Below are positions 23,015 to 29,686 of a stretch of DNA of 63,866 nt, piece after piece. Below the pieces are notes generated by a model. That model was not told where the DNA came from. It did not search any database and saw nothing but the letters and a program-made list of their open reading frames with translations. The first letter of the stretch is position 1. The number at the start of each line of letters is the position of its first letter. The position numbers were made by a program, and so were the translations under genes. This DNA is from a virus, in IMG/VR virus record IMGVR_UViG_3300037421_000079, positions 1-63,866 of that record; one strand, written 5' to 3'.

Positions 23015-23120
23015 CTGTATACAGACGCTTAATCGGGATTGCAAGTCCGTTGTGGCGCCGTGGATTGCAAGGGTGAAAGGATGTCCCTGCGAACGTCAAC
23101 TAGGCGACCAAGCTGGTCGC
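23015..23120. promoter_or_regulatory. Operator-rich divergent region upstream of the capsid operon
   Basis: A perfect palindrome CTGTATACAG at 23015-23024, two direct copies of GGATTGCAAG 26 bp apart (23036-23045 and 23062-23071), and an inverted repeat GCGACCA-agc-TGGTCGC (23104-23120) lie between the HTH gene and the rightward genes. These look like binding sites, plausibly for the HTH protein. No confident -35/-10 pair was assigned. Confidence 0.5.
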
Positions 23121-23137
23121 ACAACCAGGAGGCTATC

Positions 23138-23179
23138 ATGACTCGCAATCGCAAGTCCCGGCGCGGTCGCCGGCACTGA
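23138..23179 (+). CDS. 13-residue Arg-rich peptide
   Basis: ATG at 23138 with an excellent AGGAGG ribosome-binding site six bases upstream encodes MTRNRKSRRGRRH and stops at TGA 23177. Nine of its 13 residues are Arg, Lys, His or Asn. It could be a leader peptide or an RNA-binding arginine-rich peptide. The strong initiation signal is the main evidence. Confidence 0.45.
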   Translation: MTRNRKSRRGRRH

Positions 23180-23197
23180 CGGCCCGGTTCGCTAATC

Positions 23198-23572
23198 GTG
23201 CCCATTCAGTCCCCAGCCGCTGCTGGCCAGCCGCCCTCCCCTGGCGGGCAACCGACTCAGCCCCCGTTCGGTTCGTCTGGCGCCACCCAGGCGACGCCCA
23301 ACAAGGGCTACGAGGCGGCCGGCTTGCAGCGGCTGGGGATGGTCATCAAGCAGATCGAGCAGCTCATCCCGATGCTCGGGTCGGGCAGCGAGGTCGGCAA
23401 GGACGTGCTCAAGGCGCTCAACATGCTGGTCAAGCACGTGCCCCCGGGCGGCGCCTCGCCGGCCGCCGAGAAGAACAACATCGAGCAGATGGCGATGCGC
23501 AGCGCGCAGCAGTCCCAGCAGGCGCAGCAGATGCGACAGCCGGGCGGCCAGCAGCAGGCGGCAGCCGCATGA
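23198..23572 (+). CDS. Hypothetical virion-assembly protein
   Basis: A 124-residue protein from a GTG. It has a Pro/Gly/Gln-rich N-terminus, a central helix (LQRLGMVIKQIEQLIPMLG) and a Gln-rich C-terminus. It overlaps the following gene by ATGA and begins the head-assembly operon. Function unknown; position suggests a head-related or scaffold-associated role. Confidence 0.6.
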   Translation: MPIQSPAAAGQPPSPGGQPTQPPFGSSGATQATPNKGYEAAGLQRLGMVIKQIEQLIPMLGSGSEVGKDVLKALNMLVKHVPPGGASPAAEKNNIEQMAMRSAQQSQQAQQMRQPGGQQQAAAA

Positions 23573-23748
23573 GCAAGCGAATTTTCGAGGACCCGACGAA
23601 GGACATGCCCGACTGGTGGGAGAAGCCCGCCCGGACCATGCTGGACTCGTCCGAGACCCTCAACATGGCGAAGCTGCCCGGCCAGCAGAAGCTGCCGGGT
23701 CGCGCCGTCGAGAACGTGGAGCGCCCGCGGCGCGGCCACGGGTACTAA
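23569..23748 (+). CDS. Small hypothetical protein
   Basis: A 59-residue protein, MSKRIFEDPTKDMPDWWEKP..., ending RRGHGY. The ATG overlaps the upstream TGA. Charged and without membrane segments. Position between portal and scaffold suggests head assembly. Confidence 0.6.
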   Translation: MSKRIFEDPTKDMPDWWEKPARTMLDSSETLNMAKLPGQQKLPGRAVENVERPRRGHGY

Positions 23749-23776
23749 GGCGCGTCTCGCGCCCGAGGAGAGCATC

Positions 23777-23962
23777 ATGTCGAACGTCAACATCTTCCAG
23801 AACTCGGCGAAGTCGATTCCGACCTCGGACGAGCAGATCATCCGGGTCAACATGGAAGAGGAGGAGATCGGCGGTCGCAAGAGCCACCTGCCCGCGAAGC
23901 AGATGGCGAGCGGCATGGCGGTCTCGCACGTCCCGAACGCCGGCTCGACGGTGGGCAAGTAA
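23777..23962 (+). CDS. Small hypothetical protein
   Basis: A 61-residue protein, MSNVNIFQNSAKSIPTSDEQ..., with an acidic stretch (NMEEEEIGG). GAGGAGAG precedes the ATG. One base separates it from the scaffold-like gene. Confidence 0.6.
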   Translation: MSNVNIFQNSAKSIPTSDEQIIRVNMEEEEIGGRKSHLPAKQMASGMAVSHVPNAGSTVGK

Positions 23963-23963
23963 G

Positions 23964-24554
23964 ATGCCCAAGATCGAGGTCGACGAGGAAGAGTATCAGC
24001 GCACCCAGCGCGTGATGGCGTCGCTGCGCAAGATCGCCGACAACCCGGCGACGCGCCTCAAGCTGCAGGCGCTCCACAAGGAGGTGGAGCCGACCGCCCC
24101 GACGCCCGAACTCGACCAGGCGAAGATTCTCCAGGAGCCGCTCACCAAGCTCCAGAAGGACTTCGACGACTACAAGGCGAAGCAGGAGACCGAGCAGGCC
24201 GAGCGCGAGAAGAAAGAGAAGCTCGCTGCCCTGACTGGCAACTGGGAAGCCGGCCGCAACGCGCTCAAGCGCGCCGGCTACACCGAAGAGGGCATCAAGA
24301 ATCTCGAAAAGTTTATGGAGGAGCGCGGCCTGATCGACCACGAGCTGGCCGCCGCCGCCCACGAGAAGATGTTCCCGCTCCCGCCGCCCGCGACCCCGTC
24401 AGGCGTTGGCGCCTGGAACTTCCTCGAAGTGCCGGACGACTCGGACGCCGACATCAAGAGGCTGATCGAGACGCGCGGGCAGAGCGAGGCGCTCGCCGAC
24501 CGCATGGCCCACAAGGCGCTCAACGAAGTACGCGCGGGCCAGCCCCGTCGCTGA
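23964..24554 (+). CDS. Scaffolding-like protein
   Basis: A 196-residue, highly charged, helical protein. A long coiled coil (LQKDFDDYKAKQETEQAERE then KKEKLAAL) is followed by a basic C-terminus (LNEVRAGQPRR). Location immediately before the major capsid gene, composition and length are all typical of phage scaffolds. No protease is present, so the scaffold may be released intact. Confidence 0.75.
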   Translation: MPKIEVDEEEYQRTQRVMASLRKIADNPATRLKLQALHKEVEPTAPTPELDQAKILQEPLTKLQKDFDDYKAKQETEQAEREKKEKLAALTGNWEAGRNALKRAGYTEEGIKNLEKFMEERGLIDHELAAAAHEKMFPLPPPATPSGVGAWNFLEVPDDSDADIKRLIETRGQSEALADRMAHKALNEVRAGQPRR

Positions 24555-24577
24555 TCAGTTAATTATAGGAGGCTGAC

Positions 24578-25639
24578 TTGCCGTTGCCAGGTCTAGGTGT
24601 CGCGCCCGCCGCGGGGAGTTTGTATACCGAGCTAGCGTCCGTCACGAGAAGGGCGTTCGTTCCTCGTTTGTTCGTCCAAATGTACTTTGCCAGCCCGAGT
24701 CTGTTCTACATGACCGGGAATGCGCAGCGCGCAGCGGGTGGTCTCAATCAAGTGACCATCCCGATGCAAGGCTCAAGCATGGTGCAAGGTCAGTTCACCG
24801 GCTACGGTGGTGGATTCAACAGCCCCGTCATCACTCCCGGCATCCAGAACGGCCAGTGGAACCTCGCCTACTGGGTGGTGCCCGTCCCGCTGCCGTTCGG
24901 CGAGACCGTCATCCAGGCGACCGATCGCGAGATCAGCCTGCTCAAGGCGCGCATGAACGACGTGTACGCGGTCACGCGCCAGAACATGGCGCGGCTGCAG
25001 TTCACCAACAACTCGGCAAACCCGCTGCTCCCCAACAGCTTCCTGGACGCCTTCGATTCCGGCACCAACTTCCCGACCTACGGGGGCATCAACCGCAACG
25101 CGGCCGGCAACGCGAACTTCCAGGGCCAGTACCTCAACACGAACGGGTCCGGCACCGGCCCGACCGGCGCCACCACGTTCTCGTTCACGACCGGCCTCAC
25201 GCGCGCCGCCATGGCGGTGCTGCTGCAGTACATCACCGACAACGCGGGCGGCGAGGCGCCGACCTTCGTGGTGATGGCGCCGGGCGACTACGCGACTCTC
25301 AACAAGGACTTCCAGGCGATCGAGACCCAGTACGTCAACCCCGGCCAGACGTACACGATGGACACCGCGGTGCGGTCGAGCTTCCCGAACTGCGTGGTGT
25401 CCGGCATCCCGATCTTCGCCGACCACTTCTGCCCGAAGGGCACTGCCATCGCCTGCAACGTCAAGTACACCACGTGGTATCTGTCGGAGGACGCCGCGTT
25501 CGACTTCAGCGGCTTCTACTCGCTGGTGCCGCTCGGCCAGATCGGCCAGCAGGGCGTGGTGGTCGTCGGCTACAACGTGATCTCGTCCAAGTCGATCTCG
25601 GGCGCGGTCCTGTACAACATCGCCAGTCCGCAGTTCTGA
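24578..25639 (+). CDS. Major capsid protein
   Basis: A 353-residue protein with TAGGAGG upstream of a TTG start. Gly/Ala/aromatic-rich beta sequence without long disorder (FVPRLFVQMYFASPSLFYMT, LPFGETVIQATDREISLLKA, VVSGIPIFADHFCPKG, VVVVGYNVISSKS) and position after the scaffold indicate the HK97-fold shell protein. Called from context and composition. Confidence 0.8.
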   Translation: MPLPGLGVAPAAGSLYTELASVTRRAFVPRLFVQMYFASPSLFYMTGNAQRAAGGLNQVTIPMQGSSMVQGQFTGYGGGFNSPVITPGIQNGQWNLAYWVVPVPLPFGETVIQATDREISLLKARMNDVYAVTRQNMARLQFTNNSANPLLPNSFLDAFDSGTNFPTYGGINRNAAGNANFQGQYLNTNGSGTGPTGATTFSFTTGLTRAAMAVLLQYITDNAGGEAPTFVVMAPGDYATLNKDFQAIETQYVNPGQTYTMDTAVRSSFPNCVVSGIPIFADHFCPKGTAIACNVKYTTWYLSEDAAFDFSGFYSLVPLGQIGQQGVVVVGYNVISSKSISGAVLYNIASPQF

Positions 25640-25649
25640 GGAGAACCAG

Positions 25650-26822
25650 ATGCCTCCGTTCCTTTCGGGTCCCGGACTCGGCCTTCCGCTGCCGACGAAC
25701 CTCTATCCCTCCGGGTTGCAGAACGCCCCGATCGACATCTCGTCGAACCAGCTCTGCCTGGCGCCCGCGCAGCAGATTCCGCTGCCGGCCGGCGACTGGT
25801 ACGTGACGCTCGGGCTCTACACGATTTTGCAGTTCCTCGACCCGGTCACCGGCACCTGGTACACGCCCACGGGCGCGGCCTGGAACCGCGGCTGCATCCA
25901 CGTCACCAGCGACGGCTTCAACGTTCGCATCGCCAACATCACGGGTGCGCCGGTTGGCGCGGTCGTGACCAACTATGGGGCGGGCGGCTACGTGCAGGGC
26001 TCGACCGCCATTACGGTGACGGGCGGCACTGCCACCTACCAGCCGATCATCGGCGGTGCGCTCGCCACGCTCTCGATCACCAATGCGGGTGCCGGCTACG
26101 GGGTCGCCCCGATCGTATTCGTGCCGCCTCCGCCGCCGCCGGCCAACAATCCGAACGGGGTTGGGGGCGTGCAGGCGGTTGCGTACGCGGCGATCTCGTC
26201 CGGCACCGTCTCGGGCATCACGTTCATCAACCAGGGGGCCGGCTACCCGACCGCCCCGGTGCCGGTGATCCTGCCGAACCCGACCGATCCGAACATCGCG
26301 TCCGGCATCACCCAGGCGACCGCCACCTTCTCGGTGGTGGCGTCCGGCTCGCTCACGGGCGTGCTTCTGACGAACCCGGGCGTCGCCATCACGCCCGCCA
26401 ACACGACCCTGGCGGTGACGGGCGCCGGAACCCAGGCGTCGTGCTCGGCTGTCGTCGGCCAGACGCTCAAGACCGCCAGCGTGACGGGCGGCGGCGCCGG
26501 CTTCGGCACCGTGGCGGCGATGCTCACGACGGTGGGGGGTACGCCCCCGACCGGCGCCATCGCGGCCAGCCCGTACTCGCTCGGGCTCGCCTGGATACCG
26601 CGGCCCGCCCAGGTCGGCCTCGCGGTTACGGGCGCCCCGACGCTGGGGTCGATCGCCGCCCAGAACGGCACCATCTACGACGGCGGCTTGTTTCTGGGCG
26701 CTCCGACCGCCGTCCTGGGCTTCCCGGGCAACGCCGGCACGGTCGGCAGCATCGTGGGTCCGACTCTCGCGCTCACGATGGGCTCCCAGCAGGACTTCGT
26801 GGTCATCCAGCCGGCCCCATGA
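25650..26822 (+). CDS. Virion protein with GxGY beta repeats (decoration/fibre-like)
   Basis: A 390-residue protein with GAGGAG before its ATG. After a compact N-terminal domain it contains short repeats of the form 'SITNAGAGYGVAP', 'TFINQGAGYPTAP', separated by Thr/Gly/Ala-rich strands. The same repeat type occurs in the proteins at 27894 and 29687. It lies directly after the capsid gene, so a capsid decoration or head-fibre role is possible. Confidence 0.65.
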   Translation: MPPFLSGPGLGLPLPTNLYPSGLQNAPIDISSNQLCLAPAQQIPLPAGDWYVTLGLYTILQFLDPVTGTWYTPTGAAWNRGCIHVTSDGFNVRIANITGAPVGAVVTNYGAGGYVQGSTAITVTGGTATYQPIIGGALATLSITNAGAGYGVAPIVFVPPPPPPANNPNGVGGVQAVAYAAISSGTVSGITFINQGAGYPTAPVPVILPNPTDPNIASGITQATATFSVVASGSLTGVLLTNPGVAITPANTTLAVTGAGTQASCSAVVGQTLKTASVTGGGAGFGTVAAMLTTVGGTPPTGAIAASPYSLGLAWIPRPAQVGLAVTGAPTLGSIAAQNGTIYDGGLFLGAPTAVLGFPGNAGTVGSIVGPTLALTMGSQQDFVVIQPAP

Positions 26823-27079
26823 CGTACACGCTCGCAACAGTCGGCTGGAACGCCAACCATCGGTTTCCGCCGACCGCGATCACGAACGTATCGACGACGG
26901 TCGGCCTGCAGGACGTGACGTTGTCGGACGCGAACGCCAGAGCACCGGGTGCTCAGCAGAACGCCATGATGCTGGGCACCCAGATTCTGTGTCAGACCCC
27001 GTCAGGTGGGCAGGCTTGGTTCACGATCGACGCCGAGCGGTCAATTCCGGGCTACCCGCCGGTCATGAGGCGCGTGTAG
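26819..27079 (+). CDS. Small virion-region protein
   Basis: An 86-residue protein starting at the ATG overlapping the previous stop (ATGA). MTYTLATVGWNANHRFPPTA is followed by beta-type sequence. Function unknown. A GC-rich hairpin CCGGCG-aag-CGCCGG (27085-27099) follows before the next gene. Confidence 0.6.
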   Translation: MTYTLATVGWNANHRFPPTAITNVSTTVGLQDVTLSDANARAPGAQQNAMMLGTQILCQTPSGGQAWFTIDAERSIPGYPPVMRRV

Positions 27080-27123
27080 TATAGCCGGCGAAGCGCCGGG
27101 GGGCCGGCGCGAGGAGCTTCGCC

Positions 27124-27894
27124 GTGCTTAACGCATACCTCGCCAATCTGGCCAATCTCCTTCAGTCGCCCGGAGCGCCTGTATCGTTGTACTCGACCGC
27201 AAATTTGACCTTGTGGGTCAATATTGCGCGGGGACAGGTTGCGGGGGAATCAGAAGCCATCAGGGTGATCGGGACTGTCCCGACGATCATCGGCCAGCGC
27301 AACTACAATTTCAGCAGCATCAACATCGGTACCCCGTCCGTGACGGGCGCGCAGGGCGCGATTCACGTGCGGCGCATCAACTACGGGGTGGCGTCCGGGC
27401 AGAAGTGGGTGGTTCCTCGATCTTGGGAGTGGTTCGACCAGTTCGGCCTGAACAACCCGGTGCCGGTGAACGGCCCGCCCAAGATGTGGGCGCAGCTCGG
27501 CCAGGGGTCAGCGGGGCTCGGGTCGATTACCGGGATCGGGACCGGTTCGATGTCGTCAGGATCGTTTTACATCGACCCGCCCCCTGATGCGATTTATACT
27601 TTGTACTGCGATGTTGCTTGCTACCCGCAAGCGCTCGCGGCCGACACCGACGTGGAGGCGCTGCCGTACCTGTGGACCGACGCAGTCCCGTTCTTCGCGG
27701 CCTATTACGCGTTTCTGTCGTCGCAGACCTCGGCCCGTCAGGCGGATGCCGAGCGCATGATGACGCACTACCGCACGTTTGTGGATCGGGCGCGGCAGGC
27801 CGCTAACCCGAGTGTGCTTCGACCGCAGTACGAGCAGGCGGCTGATCCGGTGCAGGCCGCCAAGCTGGGCATGCAGCAGAAGGTGGCTGGCTGA
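27124..27894 (+). CDS. Tail-tubular-A/adaptor-like protein, copy 1
   Basis: A 256-residue protein; GTG start preceded by GAGGAG. The order is a helical N-terminus, a beta region (YNFSSINIG), and a C-terminal helix pair in EALPYLWTDAVPFFAAYYAF. It parallels the next gene (FSSINLS; EVLPYPWVDCVPFLACMFGF), so the two are tandem paralogues. Podovirus gp11-type head-tail connectors have this size, place and acidic/aromatic C-terminal helix pattern. Confidence 0.65.
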   Translation: MLNAYLANLANLLQSPGAPVSLYSTANLTLWVNIARGQVAGESEAIRVIGTVPTIIGQRNYNFSSINIGTPSVTGAQGAIHVRRINYGVASGQKWVVPRSWEWFDQFGLNNPVPVNGPPKMWAQLGQGSAGLGSITGIGTGSMSSGSFYIDPPPDAIYTLYCDVACYPQALAADTDVEALPYLWTDAVPFFAAYYAFLSSQTSARQADAERMMTHYRTFVDRARQAANPSVLRPQYEQAADPVQAAKLGMQQKVAG

Positions 27895-28820
27895 TGGCTC
27901 TCAACGACTATCTCAAACAGGTCCAGAGGCTGTGTCGGGAGCAACGGCAGCAGTACCTTAATCCGGAGGACTGCATCGATTACATAAACAGAGCGCGGCG
28001 CGAGGTTGCCAACTTGACGCAGTGCGTGCGCGTGACGCCGCCGATCAGCGGCCAGATCATGTCGGCGTCGGTCATCACGGCGGGGGCCGGGTACTCGGCG
28101 ACCCCAACCGTCTCGATCACGCCTCCCGACTTCCCGTCCGGGCAACTGCCCGCCCCCAACGGGTCGCAGGCGACTGCGGGCGCGATCGTGAGTTCCGGGA
28201 CGATCTCGTCAGTCACAATCGGGTTTGGGGGCTACGGGTACTTCCAGCCACAGATCAACATTACGGATGCGACCGGGGTTGGGGCGACTGTGACGCCGAA
28301 CTTGACGCCGATGAATTTGTTGAAACAGGCACAAGAGCGGTACGACTTCTCAAGTATAAACCTTTCAACTTTTCCAGGTGTAACTGCTATTACAAGTGTT
28401 CGTTCAGTATCTATAATTTATGCTAACTATAGATACTCGCTTCCACAGTATAGTTGGACCACTTACCAAAGTATGATAAGGTCTTTTCCATATCAATACC
28501 AATATGTACCTGCGATGTGCTGTCAGTTCGGGCAAGGCGAGAATGGAAGTATGTTTTTTTACCCACTTCCGTCACAGACTTACCAGATGGAGTGGGATTG
28601 TGCGTGTCGACCACAGAATTTGATCGACGATCAGAGCGTTGAAGTCTTGCCTTATCCGTGGGTTGACTGTGTCCCGTTTCTTGCCTGTATGTTCGGCTTT
28701 CAAGAATTACAAAATTACAACGTGGCCAAGTACTACGAAGATCAATTCAAGCGCTATTTAATTAGCGAGAGCAATGCAGCCAGAATATCGAGGGCCGTGA
28801 ATCCGTACGGGCGTTACTGA
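27894..28820 (+). CDS. Tail-tubular-A/adaptor-like protein, copy 2, with inserted GxGY repeat
   Basis: A 308-residue paralogue of the preceding gene (one-base overlap). MALNDYLKQVQRLCREQRQQ is the helical opening. Residues about 50-130 carry an inserted repeat region (VITAGAGYSATPTVSI), absent from copy 1. The codon composition changes abruptly near 28330: the 3' half is AT-rich like the opposing homing-endonuclease module, whose end it overlaps by 7 bp. The C-terminal part may have been replaced during homing. Confidence 0.7.
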   Translation: MALNDYLKQVQRLCREQRQQYLNPEDCIDYINRARREVANLTQCVRVTPPISGQIMSASVITAGAGYSATPTVSITPPDFPSGQLPAPNGSQATAGAIVSSGTISSVTIGFGGYGYFQPQINITDATGVGATVTPNLTPMNLLKQAQERYDFSSINLSTFPGVTAITSVRSVSIIYANYRYSLPQYSWTTYQSMIRSFPYQYQYVPAMCCQFGQGENGSMFFYPLPSQTYQMEWDCACRPQNLIDDQSVEVLPYPWVDCVPFLACMFGFQELQNYNVAKYYEDQFKRYLISESNAARISRAVNPYGRY

Positions 28821-29521
28821 GAAGGTTCAGGCATGTTTTCGATAATAGCCTTGGCAATGAAATACATGTCGAAATCAGTCCCTATTCCTTTGGTGGCGTT
28901 ACACCCCCACAAAATAAAACGTGTATTAGTTTGCGTATATCCAATTTTAGAATCTATTCGATCTACGCTCGGAGAAAAAGGATGTGGGCCATGCCCTTTA
29001 TATCCCGCAGCGAATGGCAATTTTGTTATTTCACAAAATCCAGTCCAGCGGCTGCGCGCCCAATCATCATCTAGCTCATACGTTATATTTTTCTCTTTAG
29101 CCCGGCTTCTTGCCGAAAGAAGTAAATACGCCCAAGGTTTGGAGGATTCTAATTTTGACCGGTGACGACTGCTATAAATCGGCTCTCGTTCGCGATACCA
29201 CTCAGGCTTTAAGTGCCTGCGCGCTCGAACTCGCGCGTTGTGTTCTTCACGATGTTTATGCCTCCAGCTTCGCCCAAAACAAATCCTGGAGCAGTATTTT
29301 TGTGATCTTTTTGTTTTCAAAAAAGGAGTGCTACAAATTTCACAGGTGGCTTCTTTTCTTGTGTATTTTGTATCGTCGGGATGTCGATCGTAGGCGCGAG
29401 AATAACATTCTCGCGAGCAAAATCTCTTGGGGCGCCCTCCTTGTAATTTACGAACGAATGGTTTTTCGCACTCTTCGCAAGCAACGACGATTGCACCGGG
29501 AGGAAGTGTCAGGTCATCCAC
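28814..29521 (-). CDS. HNH-type homing endonuclease, antisense
   Basis: A 235-residue protein. Two zinc-finger-like cysteine clusters (CEECEKPF...FCSRECYSR; CEICSTPF...YCSRICFGR) precede a catalytic region with FCEITKLPF, PSVDRIDSKIGYTQTNTRFI and CNATKG, characteristic of HNH-like phage endonucleases. The gene is AT-rich compared with the virion genes and lies on the opposite strand. The GTG at 29521 has GGGAGACGG upstream and overlaps the RHH gene. Mobile genetic parasite by family knowledge. Confidence 0.88.
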   Translation of the reverse strand: MDDLTLPPGAIVVACEECEKPFVRKLQGGRPKRFCSRECYSRAYDRHPDDTKYTRKEATCEICSTPFLKTKRSQKYCSRICFGRSWRHKHREEHNARVRARRHLKPEWYREREPIYSSRHRSKLESSKPWAYLLLSARSRAKEKNITYELDDDWARSRWTGFCEITKLPFAAGYKGHGPHPFSPSVDRIDSKIGYTQTNTRFILWGCNATKGIGTDFDMYFIAKAIIENMPEPSQ

Positions 29522-29651
29522 GTTCCGTCTCCCGGTATTTATCCACAATTCGCCGGACTAAGTCCGACACGGTAATCCCGAGTCGCTTCGCTTCCTTCTT
29601 GAGGAACTGGAGCTGCGGGTCGGTGAAGACGACAGATTGCTTCGTGCTCAT
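29514..29651 (-). CDS. Ribbon-helix-helix protein coupled to the homing endonuclease
   Basis: A 45-residue protein, MSTKQSVVFTDPQLQFLKKE then AKRLGITVSDLVRRIVDKYR, a minimal CopG-type RHH. Its stop overlaps the endonuclease start by 8 bp, so the two are co-translated. It may repress the endonuclease module or the flanking late genes. Too short to show more. Confidence 0.65.
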   Translation of the reverse strand: MSTKQSVVFTDPQLQFLKKEAKRLGITVSDLVRRIVDKYRETERG

Positions 29652-29686
29652 GGGCACCCTATTAGCACCCTTTGCGGAGGCTGTCA

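Noticed and set aside
23015-23024. CTGTATACAG as a LexA (SOS) box
   Set aside because: The canonical CTGT-N8-ACAG spacing is missing and alphaproteobacterial LexA uses a different motif; a phage-specific operator is more likely.
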